Origin: an uncultured Algimonas sp.
GTDB taxonomy: Bacteria > Pseudomonadota > Alphaproteobacteria > Caulobacterales > Maricaulaceae
NCBI GenBank assembly: GCA_937923575.1
Contig: CALDUL010000012.1
Coordinates: 1 to 56,494, forward strand
Direction: 5' to 3'
Length of the DNA: 56,494 bases
Positions 7,608-15,499 of the stretch are shown here, one piece after another (position 1 is the first letter of the stretch; each line of letters opens with the position of its first letter). A program made the position numbers and the translations under genes. The notes beneath the pieces are model-generated. The model did not search any database, was not told where the DNA came from, and saw nothing but the letters and a program-made list of their open reading frames with translations.

Positions 7608-9602
7608 CTACAGCTTCGCACCCACCGAGAACTTGAAGTTCCGGCCGGGCAGGGGCGCGCTTTCCTTCAGGAAGCTCGTGTGCTGGCGTGCTTCCTCATC
7701 CGTCACATTGTCCACGCCGATGCGGAATGTGATCTGGTCGTCGAAGCTATAGGCCGCGGACAGGTTGAGCATGGTAAAGCCCTCTGTCGCCTCCTCGAAG
7801 GCGGAGATCTTGTCCTGATCATCTGCCCATTCGACCTCGGCCCTCAGGAAGATGCGGTCCGTCGCGGCCTCGACGCCGCCCAACAGGGACAGCGGCGGAA
7901 TGCGCGGCAGATTGCCGTCATCCGTCTTGGCGCGGACATATTCCGCGAGGCCGTCCACTCCGAGGGACCATTTGTCGCCCGTGTAGAGCTGCTGCTCGAC
8001 TTGGGCCTCCATGCCGTAGAACTCGGCAGGGAGGGCGGTGAACTGGAACACGTCCAGGCCATCTTCCTCGTCGCCCGTGGCGCGCTCGAAGATGTAGTCG
8101 TCATAGTCCGTGTAGAACAGGTTCAGCGTGATGCCGTGACCGCCCTCGCGGTGACGGATCGCGACTTCCGCGCCGGTCGCCGTTTCCTTGCCGAGGTCCG
8201 GATCGCCGAGCTCGAACTGTTCTGTCGCGAGGTGCGGTCCGTTGGAGAACAGCTCCTCGGTCGATGGCGCGCGCTCCGTGCGGAACACGGTCCCGCCGAT
8301 GCGCACGGCGTCGGACACGTGGTAATCCGCGCCGGCTGACAGGCTGATCGTGTCGAAGCGACGGTCCGCTCCACCCGTCGAATCTTCCTGATCTGTCCGC
8401 TCCAATCGCGCTGCACCTTCGAGATGCAGATCGTCGAAGTCGAATTCGTTGAAGGTGTAGAGCGCGATCTGCTTGGTCTCGGTTGGCGGCACGAAGGCCT
8501 CCTCGCCAATCGCCGTGAAGTCCCGGCGGCGCAGTTGAATACCGTGAGCGGCCGTCCAAGCGCCCCGTGCGCGCTGGATCAGCTCCACCCGCGATTCGAT
8601 TCCTTCATTGGTGAAAACCGTCCCAATCTCGCCGGGGCCTTCGAACTCGGTGTGCTCATAGTCGGCGTAGCCACCGAAAAGCTGCAGACGCTCAAAGATG
8701 CCGTCCATCTCGACGGCGGCGTTTACATCGAAACGGATCTGGTCGAGCTCGATGAAGATGTTTTCTTCTTCCTCTTCCTCCTCCTCATCGTGCTCCTCGC
8801 CTTCCTCGTGCTCTTCCTCATCTTCCTCATGGCCATGGCCGCCGGGGATGCCGTAGGTGGTCTCGAATTTCGACAGGGCAACGCCGAAGTGGCCACGCTC
8901 GCCAATGAAAGAGCCGCCGATCGTGCCGGAACGCGAGTCCACGAAGCTGTTCTCGATCTCGTCGCCGTCACCGTCGTCATAGTTGCCGGAACCCTTCTCG
9001 GTCCCGTCGATGTGGAGCGCGAAATTGCCGAGCTTCTGGTCGAGCGAGACAGCCGCTTCATGGCCGCCGTCGACCGAGGTCGCACCGAGGCGGAAATTGA
9101 CGTCCGTGCCGTCGGGCAGTTCGGTCGGGATGCGGCCGTCAATGACATTGACGACACCGCCTGCGCCGCTCGAGCCGTAACGCAGGATACCCGCGCCGCG
9201 CAGCACTTCGATGCGCTCCGCCTGGGCGGGCTCGGCCGCGACGGCATGGTCGGGCGACGCAGACGAGGCGTCGATGGAGCCGATGCCGTTGCTCAGCACG
9301 CGCACGCGGTCGCCGCCTTGGCCGCGGATGATTGGACGCGATGCGCCGGGGCCGAAGAAGGTCGAGCTGACGCCCGGCTCCTGCTTCAATGTTTCGCCGA
9401 TATTGCCGGCCAGATTGCGCTGTAGCTCTTCACCGGAGAGAACCGACACGCCGGTAATGGCGTCGTCCAGCGTACGGGCGAGAGGAGAGCCGGTGACAAT
9501 GATCTCGTCCTCGAACGGGACGGAAGAATCCTGTGCGTGTGCCGATGTGGCAAACAGGATGACAGAGAGGCTCGCAGCGGAGCCGAGGATAACTTTGGAC
9601 AT
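7608..9602 (-). CDS. TonB-dependent receptor with His/Glu-rich loop, probable metal uptake
   Basis: A 664-residue outer-membrane receptor. It has a signal peptide ending near AHAQDSS, a TonB-box-like segment (EDEIIVTGSPL), a plug domain (GVSVLSGEELQRNLAGNIGETL ... PIIRGQGGDRVRVLSNG) and a 22-strand-type barrel ending in an aromatic strand. Residues about 255-281 form an extracellular-loop-like run of His and Glu/Asp that begins GHGHEEDEEEHEEG, resembling the metal-capturing loop of ZnuD-type zinc receptors. The gene follows, in the same direction, a small exported His-containing protein with a PRGPP tail, a pairing I know from zinc/copper receptor loci. Zinc or another divalent metal is the best guess. 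The substrate is not proven. Confidence 0.88.
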   Translation of the reverse strand: MSKVILGSAASLSVILFATSAHAQDSSVPFEDEIIVTGSPLARTLDDAITGVSVLSGEELQRNLAGNIGETLKQEPGVSSTFFGPGASRPIIRGQGGDRVRVLSNGIGSIDASSASPDHAVAAEPAQAERIEVLRGAGILRYGSSGAGGVVNVIDGRIPTELPDGTDVNFRLGATSVDGGHEAAVSLDQKLGNFALHIDGTEKGSGNYDDGDGDEIENSFVDSRSGTIGGSFIGERGHFGVALSKFETTYGIPGGHGHEEDEEEHEEGEEHDEEEEEEEENIFIELDQIRFDVNAAVEMDGIFERLQLFGGYADYEHTEFEGPGEIGTVFTNEGIESRVELIQRARGAWTAAHGIQLRRRDFTAIGEEAFVPPTETKQIALYTFNEFDFDDLHLEGAARLERTDQEDSTGGADRRFDTISLSAGADYHVSDAVRIGGTVFRTERAPSTEELFSNGPHLATEQFELGDPDLGKETATGAEVAIRHREGGHGITLNLFYTDYDDYIFERATGDEEDGLDVFQFTALPAEFYGMEAQVEQQLYTGDKWSLGVDGLAEYVRAKTDDGNLPRIPPLSLLGGVEAATDRIFLRAEVEWADDQDKISAFEEATEGFTMLNLSAAYSFDDQITFRIGVDNVTDEEARQHTSFLKESAPLPGRNFKFSVGAKL

Positions 9603-9669
9603 GATATGACTTCACGGATGTGCGCGCACGCTCGCGCGCGAGGGTAGGGACTGGCTTGAAATGTGAAGT

Positions 9670-9960
9670 CTAGGCCGGGGGTCCTCGAGGTGGTGGTGCG
9701 CGAGGTTCGAAGCGAGATGCAACGCGCTCTGCCGTAGGCAGAGCGTGGGCCACGACAGGCTGTTCAGACAGGATCGGCGTGTCGATGATGACAGGCTCCG
9801 GCGCGACTGCCTGCTCCTCGGCCATGACCGTGACCGAACAGGCCACGCCGTCATGATCGTGATCGACCGGGTTCAGCCCCGCGTGAGCGGACGCCACGCC
9901 CTGCAGCAGCAGGAAAAGCGTGGCGAGTATCAAGCCGATATGTCTCGCGAAGCGGGTCAT
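9670..9960 (-). CDS. Small exported metal-locus protein (HDHDG / PRGPP type)
   Basis: A 96-residue protein with a clear signal peptide (MTRFARHIGLILATLFLLL ... ASAHA), a HDHDG motif just after cleavage, one Cys, and a Pro-rich end (PRAPPPRGPPA, approximately). Such small proteins sit before TonB receptors for zinc or copper. They may bind metal in the periplasm or surface, but no biochemical role is established that I can name. The ATG at 9960 is chosen because it starts the signal peptide. It precedes the TonB receptor by 67 bases and probably shares its transcript. A Zur-like palindrome lies directly upstream (9965-9977). Confidence 0.7.
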   Translation of the reverse strand: MTRFARHIGLILATLFLLLQGVASAHAGLNPVDHDHDGVACSVTVMAEEQAVAPEPVIIDTPILSEQPVVAHALPTAERVASRFEPRAPPPRGPPA

Positions 9961-9964
9961 AGCC

Positions 9965-9977
9965 GTTACGCTATAAC
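9965..9977 (-). promoter_or_regulatory. Zur-like palindrome
   Basis: GTTACGCTATAAC is an inverted repeat with GTTA and TAAC ends. It differs at two inner positions from the core I remember for Zur boxes (GTTATAnTATAAC). It ends 5 bases before the start codon of the small exported protein, so it would overlap the -10 region or ribosome site of a short-leader transcript. Confidence 0.4.
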
Positions 9978-9997
9978 ACGGGGGACGAACGACGTAA

Positions 9998-11344
9998 TTA
10001 CAAAAGCGTCGGGTCGACTGCTTTTTGCACAACCTTTTTGATCGTCAATCCCTGCACGATGATCGAGAAAACCACGATGCCGTAGGTCGCCGTGAGGATC
10101 AGCGGCTTGTAGTCCGTATCGGGCAGGCTGAGGGCTAGGGCGACGGAGATACCACCGCGCACACCGCCCCAGGTCAACACGGGGATCGCGCCTTTGGTGA
10201 ACTCCTTGAATGCTCCGATCAGACGCATGGGCACGGACACGGCGGTCAGGCGGGCCAACAGCACCAGCGGGATAGCGATCAGCGTGATGAGGCCGAAGCT
10301 CGGGTTCAAGCCAAGTACCAGAATTTCGAGGCCGATCAGCAGGAACAGCACGGAGTTCAGGATTTCGTCAATCATGTGCCAGAAGCCGAACAGCGTCTCG
10401 CGCGTTTTCTCACTCATGGCGAAGGCCGCGCCCTGATTGCCGATCATCAGACCGGCGATCACGACGGCGATAGGGCCGGACAGGTGATGGCCCAGAATGT
10501 CGATGCGGTAGCAAAGCGCATAGGCGCCCGCGACGAGCGCGAGGCTGATGAGGATTTCAATGGCCGGATCGTCGATCTTCTTCATCATGAGAAATGCGAC
10601 ATAGCCCGCGATGCCGCCGAGGATCGCCCCGCCGACAGCGTCCACCAGGAAGAGCTCGACGACGTCCAGCACGCCGACGCTCGCGCTGCCCGCTGTTGCT
10701 GTCGCCGCCTGGACGGGACCGGCGAGCAGGGTGGTGTCCGTAACTAGGGCATGCGCGGATGCACCGCCTGTCGCGATGGCCACAATCAGCGTGAAGACGA
10801 CCACGCCCACGCCGTCATTGAAGAGGCTCTCGCCCGCGATTTTGGTCTCCAGCGATTTGGGCATCTTCACGGTCTTGAGGATCGACAGTACGGCGACTGG
10901 ATCGGTCGGGCTGATCAGCGCGCCGAAGACGAGCGCCCAGATATAGGGAATGTCCGCGCCGAACAGCTTGGCCAGATAAAAGAAGCCCGTACCGACGATG
11001 AAGGTCGATAGCACCACACCAAAGGTCGCCATGGCGCCAATGGCCCACTTCGCCTGCTTTAGCTTCGTTATGTCGACGTGCAGTGCGCCTGCGAATAGCA
11101 GGAAGCCAAGCATGCCTTTCATCAATGTCTCATTGAAGTCGATCTGCCCGACCGCTCCCGTTAGCGTCTCGTAGATCCGCAGCCCCGGCGCGACGGCATG
11201 CAGGATCATCACGCCAAACGATGCCAGCAAGGCCATCACCAGCAAGCCGATCGTATGGGGCAGCTTCAGATAGGCGCGGTTGATGAAGGACAGCACCGCG
11301 GAGAGCACCAGCAGCAGGGCCGCAATTTCGAAGAGGGTCAGCAT
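9998..11344 (-). CDS. Na+/H+ antiporter, CPA1 (NhaP-like) family
   Basis: A 448-residue inner-membrane cation/proton antiporter with about 12 hydrophobic segments. CPA1 features include FLLFAGALHVD near residue 85, the SPTDPVAVLSILK helix (ion-binding Asp), ESLFNDGVGVVVF (the conserved ND pair) and the GGVRGGISVALAL loop near the end. It exchanges Na+ or K+ for H+ in pH and salt homeostasis. The cation cannot be told. There is no cytosolic C-terminal domain. The ATG at 11344 begins the first membrane segment. It is divergent from the phasin gene at 11489, and its end is 37 bp from the start of the small metal-locus gene. Confidence 0.9.
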   Translation of the reverse strand: MLTLFEIAALLLVLSAVLSFINRAYLKLPHTIGLLVMALLASFGVMILHAVAPGLRIYETLTGAVGQIDFNETLMKGMLGFLLFAGALHVDITKLKQAKWAIGAMATFGVVLSTFIVGTGFFYLAKLFGADIPYIWALVFGALISPTDPVAVLSILKTVKMPKSLETKIAGESLFNDGVGVVVFTLIVAIATGGASAHALVTDTTLLAGPVQAATATAGSASVGVLDVVELFLVDAVGGAILGGIAGYVAFLMMKKIDDPAIEILISLALVAGAYALCYRIDILGHHLSGPIAVVIAGLMIGNQGAAFAMSEKTRETLFGFWHMIDEILNSVLFLLIGLEILVLGLNPSFGLITLIAIPLVLLARLTAVSVPMRLIGAFKEFTKGAIPVLTWGGVRGGISVALALSLPDTDYKPLILTATYGIVVFSIIVQGLTIKKVVQKAVDPTLL

Positions 11345-11488
11345 AAGCGTGCGCTTAGCCGGGCAGCGCGAGCAGGGGAAGGAAAAGCGATTAGGACGCG
11401 CTTTCTAATTCGTCCCCCTATCTGGGTCATATAGAACAACCCCGCACGACACCGTGTGGGCGCACACCACAAATCGAAAGACATCATC

Positions 11489-11899
11489 ATGACCAAAACT
11501 GTCGAAAAGACCGAAACCAAGATCTCCCTCGAAGACGTCCGCGCGACGGCTCGCAAATCCGCTCTCGCCTATGTCGGTCTCTACGGTCTGGCCTATGAGC
11601 GCGCTCAGCTGCGTCTGGACCAGCTGAAAACCGGCACCGGCTCGCTCGTCGAAACGCTGATCAAGCGCGGCGAAGTGATCGAGGAAAAAGGGCTGGAGCT
11701 GACCAAGGACGCCCGCGCCAAAGCCACCGAGCTACGCAAGGAAACGGTCGAGACCGTCTCCAAAGTCGTTCCGCTGAACCGCGCCGACCGCCGTGTCGAA
11801 GAGCTGGAAGCCGAAGTCAAAACGCTCAACAAGAAGATCAAGGCTCTGTCGAAAAAGGCCGCTACACCGCGCGCCAAGACCGAGAAGAAAGCCGCCTAA
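11489..11899 (+). CDS. Phasin, PhaI/PhaF-like PHA granule protein
   Basis: A 136-residue helical, charged protein of the poly(hydroxyalkanoate) granule-associated family. A hydrophobic/amphipathic segment (SALAYVGLYGLAYERAQLRL) should lie on the granule surface. A long Lys/Glu coiled-coil region with heptad leucines/valines follows (RRVEELEAEVKTLNKKIKALSKKAA), then a basic Ala/Lys tail. The ATG at 11489 fits; 11 residues upstream look unrelated. It is the first gene of the PHA locus, followed by its own terminator (12023) and then phaC. It would coat granules and set their number and size. Confidence 0.8.
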   Translation: MTKTVEKTETKISLEDVRATARKSALAYVGLYGLAYERAQLRLDQLKTGTGSLVETLIKRGEVIEEKGLELTKDARAKATELRKETVETVSKVVPLNRADRRVEELEAEVKTLNKKIKALSKKAATPRAKTEKKAA

Positions 11900-12022
11900 G
11901 GCTCTTCTGACCTCATACCCGCCGCGCATTCCGACCCTCCCCTTTTTCGGTGAGCGCTGGCGGCGATCCGACGTCCTCAACTTCGTCTCTCTCCCCGACT
12001 GACATCAGGGGTTTCCGGATCC

Positions 12023-12056
12023 GGCGCGTGCAACTTGGGTTGCACGCGCCCTTTTT
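12023..12056 (+). terminator. Rho-independent terminator after the phasin gene
   Basis: A perfect 12-bp stem (12023-12034 with 12039-12050), a 4-nt loop and a T tract. It separates the first phasin from phaC, so the abundant phasin can be made independently of the synthase, which must then have its own promoter at 12057-12118. Confidence 0.93.
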
Positions 12057-12118
12057 GTTTGCGGCCATCGCGAAAATGCGGTTGTGTGATCGAAAGCAAG
12101 AAATCAGAGGGTGGGTGA

Positions 12119-13798
12119 ATGGCCGAGAAGACGGAAAAAGTCGGAAAACAGGCAGCGGAGACGACCACGGCAGTCAACTCCATCGTAGGCTTCCGCCGCT
12201 CCGAAGTCGTCAAATCGCTCGGTCTTATGGCGGGCTATATCGCCAAGCAGCCCAAACCCTTTGCCAAACACGTCACCGCCTATGGCAAGGAGCTGATCGA
12301 GATCGCCAAAGGCGATAGCGAGCTCGCGCCTCATCCCAAGGACCGTCGCTTCAAGGACGAGACATGGTCCAAGAACCCGATCTACAAACGCGGATTGCAA
12401 AGCTGGCTCGCCATGCGCCGAGAGCTGGATGGCTGGATCAAAGATTCCGGCATGCATCCGGCCGATAAGGCGCGCGCCAAATTCGTGACCGACCTGATCG
12501 GCGACACGCTCGCGCCGACCAACTCCCTGCTCGGCAATCCGGCGGCGATGAAAAAGCTCTACGAGACAGGCGGCAAGTCGCTCGTCCAGGGGCTGAAGAA
12601 CGCCTATGACGATCTTCGCAATAACGGCGGCATGCCAAGCCAGGTCGACGGCCGCCCCTTCGAAGTCGGCAAGAACCTCGCCACCACACCCGGCTCCGTT
12701 GTCTACAAGACGGAGATGATGGAGGTCATCCAGTACAGGCCGACGACCGAGCAGGTTTTCAAGATCCCGCTGATGATCATCCCACCGCAGATCAACAAAT
12801 ACTACGCCGTTGATCTGGACGCGCAGAAGTCGCTGATCCGCTTCCTCGTGAAATGCGGCTTTCAGGTCTTCGCTATATCGTGGCGCAACCCATCGCGTCA
12901 GCACGCGCATTGGGGTCTGGAATCCTATGTCGAGGAGCTGATCGACGCGTCGGATGCCGTGCGCAAGATCACACGGACGAAGCGACTGAACGTGACCGGA
13001 GCCTGCTCCGGCGGCACGACCATGGCGCTGATGCTGTCCGAACTGGCGGCCCGCGGCGATGACCGCGTCAATTGCTTCACGCTTATGGTGTCCGTGCTGG
13101 ACGGCAAAAAAGCAGATTCCGAAGTCGGCCTCTTCGTGACGGACTCCGCCATTGAACAGGCGCGAAAGCACTCCAAGCGCAAGGGGATATTGGCGGGTGA
13201 CGAGCTCGCGCGCAGCTTTGCCTGGATGCGCCCCAACGATCTGATCTGGAATTACGTCGTCAACAACTACCTTATGGGCGAAAACCCGCCGCCGTTCGAC
13301 GTGCTCTATTGGAACAATGATTCGACCAATCTGCCGGCGCAGCTGCACAGCGATTACCTCGACATCTTCCAGAAACGCACCTTCCGTCCCGACCGCACAG
13401 AGCTGTTCATGGACCACATCGTGGATTTGTCTGCCGTGACGCAGGACAATTTCATGGTCGCGGGCGTGACCGACCACATCACGCCGTGGAAGGCGTGCTA
13501 CCGCAATGTGCGGCTGTTTGGCGGCGAGACGACCTTCATCCTGTCGAACTCCGGCCATATCCAGAGCCTCATCAACCCGCCCGGCAACCCCAAGGCGCAA
13601 TACTTCACTAACGCGACATTCCCGCCGCGCGCGGACCGCTGGCTGGAAGGCGCGGAAAGCTATGGCGAGAGCTGGTGGCTGCGTTGGAAAGACTGGCTCG
13701 GCGAGCGCTCCGGCGAAATGAAAGCGGCGCCAAAGAGCTTGGGTAACAAAGCCAACCCACCCATCTCGCAGTCGCCGGGCGAATACGTCTTTACATAA
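12119..13798 (+). CDS. phaC: Class II poly(3-hydroxyalkanoate) synthase
   Basis: A 559-residue PHA polymerase that joins (R)-3-hydroxyacyl-CoA units into polyester at granules. The lipase-like box is GACSGG with Cys296. The Asp is D452 (VTDHITPW) and the His is H480 (SNSGHIQS). Long stretches match what I remember of Pseudomonas PhaC1: NNGGMPSQV, FEVGKNL, PPQINKYY, FAWMRPNDLIWNY, SLINPPGNPKA, SWWLRWKDWLGER. The length also equals PhaC1 (559), so this is the class II, medium-chain-length type and not the class I type expected in alphaproteobacteria. No PhaE or PhaR partner is present. The ATG at 12119 has a purine-rich site before it (AGAGGGTGGG). Confidence 0.95.
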   Translation: MAEKTEKVGKQAAETTTAVNSIVGFRRSEVVKSLGLMAGYIAKQPKPFAKHVTAYGKELIEIAKGDSELAPHPKDRRFKDETWSKNPIYKRGLQSWLAMRRELDGWIKDSGMHPADKARAKFVTDLIGDTLAPTNSLLGNPAAMKKLYETGGKSLVQGLKNAYDDLRNNGGMPSQVDGRPFEVGKNLATTPGSVVYKTEMMEVIQYRPTTEQVFKIPLMIIPPQINKYYAVDLDAQKSLIRFLVKCGFQVFAISWRNPSRQHAHWGLESYVEELIDASDAVRKITRTKRLNVTGACSGGTTMALMLSELAARGDDRVNCFTLMVSVLDGKKADSEVGLFVTDSAIEQARKHSKRKGILAGDELARSFAWMRPNDLIWNYVVNNYLMGENPPPFDVLYWNNDSTNLPAQLHSDYLDIFQKRTFRPDRTELFMDHIVDLSAVTQDNFMVAGVTDHITPWKACYRNVRLFGGETTFILSNSGHIQSLINPPGNPKAQYFTNATFPPRADRWLEGAESYGESWWLRWKDWLGERSGEMKAAPKSLGNKANPPISQSPGEYVFT

Positions 13799-13816
13799 GG
13801 GCTTTCCCACAAAACT

Positions 13817-13920
13817 CGCTCACCCCGTGCTCGACACGGGGTCCAGCTTGCAAGCCTGTGCGATGCCTGACCTTGTGCGCGCACCGATGGCTGGACCCCG
13901 TGTCAGGCACAGGGTGAGCG
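13817..13920. repeat. Long imperfect inverted repeat between phaC and phaZ
   Basis: Arms 13817-13847 and 13890-13920 (31 nt each) are reverse complements at 28 of 31 positions, with a 42-nt loop. Each arm itself contains a smaller palindrome around CGTG..CACG and ends in GGTCCAGC. It looks like two facing copies of an alphaproteobacterial intergenic palindromic repeat. In RNA it would fold into a very stable stem. The rest of the 13799-14093 gap holds the GTTAAC palindrome listed separately. Confidence 0.85.
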
Positions 13921-14002
13921 ACGGCGGACTTAGTGTGCGACGCGCACCCTCTCCACACTCGCAAACCGTGCTCCCAGTTACCCCGCTGCCTCAATGCAAC
14001 TG

Positions 14003-14031
14003 CGTTAACTATTTAACAACGCTGGTTAACG
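14003..14031. promoter_or_regulatory. CGTTAAC/GTTAACG palindrome upstream of phaZ
   Basis: A 7-bp inverted repeat (14003-14009 and 14025-14031) with a 15-bp spacer that contains a further TTAAC. It lies 63 bases before the phaZ start in an AT-rich patch, and looks like an operator for a dimeric regulator. The PhaD-type protein encoded at 15500 is the nearest candidate. No experimental consensus is known to me. Confidence 0.35.
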
Positions 14032-14093
14032 AGGTAATGTCCTAACGCGCTGGGGGCTGTGGACCCGAAGCCGATACACGCTTCGAGGACGAC

Positions 14094-15008
14094 ATGAGTT
14101 TCCAACCCAACCTGCCGCGGATTTTCTTTTCCAAATTCGGAAACCAGAAACTGCGCACTGCGATCTGGTCCGGCACGGACAAGGGCTATGGCAAGCGTAC
14201 GCCGCTGCTGTTCTTCAACGGGATCGGCGCCAACCTAGAGATTGCACAGCTATTTGCCGACACTTTTACCGGTCGCGACATCATCACCTTCGATATGCCC
14301 GGCGTCGGCGGCTCGCCCGATCCGGTGCTGCCCTATCGTCCCAAATGGGTGGCCAAGGCCGCGCGGCAGATCCTCATCGACAATGGCTATCATCGCGTCG
14401 ATGTGCTCGGCGTCTCCTGGGGCGGTGGTCCGGCGCAGCAATTCGCGCACACGAATCGTGACATGATTCGCCGTCTCGTGCTCTGCGCGACGTCTCCGGG
14501 CTGGACCATGGTGCCCGGCAATCCCAAGGCGCTGTCCAAAATGGCGAGCCCGCGCCGCTATATTGACCGCGACTTCCTGAAAAAGAATTTCGAGACGCTC
14601 TACGGCGATGCCGCTTCGGGCGTCGGCGACTTCTCGGTCAACATGGTCCCGCCGTCGATCAAGGGCTATCTGTTCCAGCTCGGCGCCATGGCTGGGTGGA
14701 GCGCCATTCCCTTCATCCGCCGCATCCGCGCCAAGACCCTCATCGTTATGGGCTCGAACGATCACATCGTGCCAGTCGTAAACGGTCGCATTCTCCACGC
14801 GCTGTACCGCCGCTCGCGGCTGGAGGTCATCGACGGGGCAGGGCATCTGTTCCTGCTGACCCGCCGCGACGAGACGGTCGAGATCATCCGCGATTTCTTC
14901 GGCGAGCCTGAAATGCCGTTCCCACATGCGGAACCGGTCGAAGTGCCGTCTGTCGCCGCCTCAATCGTTCACGCCAATGACCGCACTATAAAGGGCGCAC
15001 TCGCCTAA
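14094..15008 (+). CDS. phaZ: Intracellular medium-chain-length PHA depolymerase
   Basis: A 304-residue alpha/beta hydrolase closely resembling Pseudomonas PhaZ, the enzyme that releases 3-hydroxyacids from mcl-PHA granules. Shared landmarks are LLFFNGIGANLE, FDMPGVGGS, GVSWGGGPAQQFAH, the region MVPGNPKALSKMASPRRYI, and GHLFLLTR. The triad is Ser108 (GVSWGG), Asp223 (SNDHIVP) and His251 (GAGHLF). There is no signal peptide, as expected for a granule enzyme. It lies downstream of phaC as in the Pseudomonas phaC1-phaZ-phaC2-phaD cluster and is followed after 13 bases by a phasin gene. Synthase and depolymerase in one locus allow carbon storage and recovery. Confidence 0.92.
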   Translation: MSFQPNLPRIFFSKFGNQKLRTAIWSGTDKGYGKRTPLLFFNGIGANLEIAQLFADTFTGRDIITFDMPGVGGSPDPVLPYRPKWVAKAARQILIDNGYHRVDVLGVSWGGGPAQQFAHTNRDMIRRLVLCATSPGWTMVPGNPKALSKMASPRRYIDRDFLKKNFETLYGDAASGVGDFSVNMVPPSIKGYLFQLGAMAGWSAIPFIRRIRAKTLIVMGSNDHIVPVVNGRILHALYRRSRLEVIDGAGHLFLLTRRDETVEIIRDFFGEPEMPFPHAEPVEVPSVAASIVHANDRTIKGALA

Positions 15009-15021
15009 TCAGGAGCCTGCA

Positions 15022-15483
15022 ATGTCCGATGACAAGATCCCTTCCGACAAGAAAACGGGAGACGTCGCGCGCCGCATCTGGCTAGCGGGCATCGGCGCTT
15101 ACGGCAAGGCATTCGAAGAGGGCAAGGACACGCTCAAGGGTCTGACCGGCGGCACGTCCGGCGTCTTCGACGACCTCGCCGCCAAGGGTGAGAAGATCCA
15201 GCAGGCCGCCATGGTCAAAGGCGCGCAGCTGGCGGGCAAAGCGTCCGACCTGAAGGACGACATCAACGCCGAAGAACGCATCAGCGCCATGCGCGCACGC
15301 CTCCTGGGCGGCGGGTCCGGCGACCGCATCGACGCCGTAGAAGCGCGGCTTGCGAGCATTGAGGACAAGCTCGACGCGCTGCTGAAAATGCAGACCAAGC
15401 CAACGCCGAAACGTGCGGCGACAAGACGGACGACGACCACGAAGAAGACTGCGGCGAAGAAGAAGCCAGCCGCGAAAAAATAG
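15022..15483 (+). CDS. PhaF-like phasin with Lys/Ala/Thr-rich tail
   Basis: A 153-residue protein. The N-terminal part is a phasin domain (ARRIWLAGIGAYGKAFEEGK). A heptad-like segment follows (VEARLASIEDKLDALLKMQ). The last 35 residues are almost only Lys, Ala, Thr, Arg and Pro, like the histone H1-type tail of Pseudomonas PhaF, which binds DNA and helps share granules between daughter cells. The start ATG at 15022 has AGGAG 8 bases before it. It lies 13 bases after phaZ and 16 bases before phaD. The nucleoid-binding role is inferred from composition. Confidence 0.88.
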   Translation: MSDDKIPSDKKTGDVARRIWLAGIGAYGKAFEEGKDTLKGLTGGTSGVFDDLAAKGEKIQQAAMVKGAQLAGKASDLKDDINAEERISAMRARLLGGGSGDRIDAVEARLASIEDKLDALLKMQTKPTPKRAATRRTTTTKKTAAKKKPAAKK

Positions 15484-15499
15484 CGGCAGCGCTCGACCC

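Noticed and set aside
12104-13810. 568-codon minus-strand frame opposite phaC
   Set aside because: Exact shadow of the class II synthase, with no family similarity and no ribosome site.
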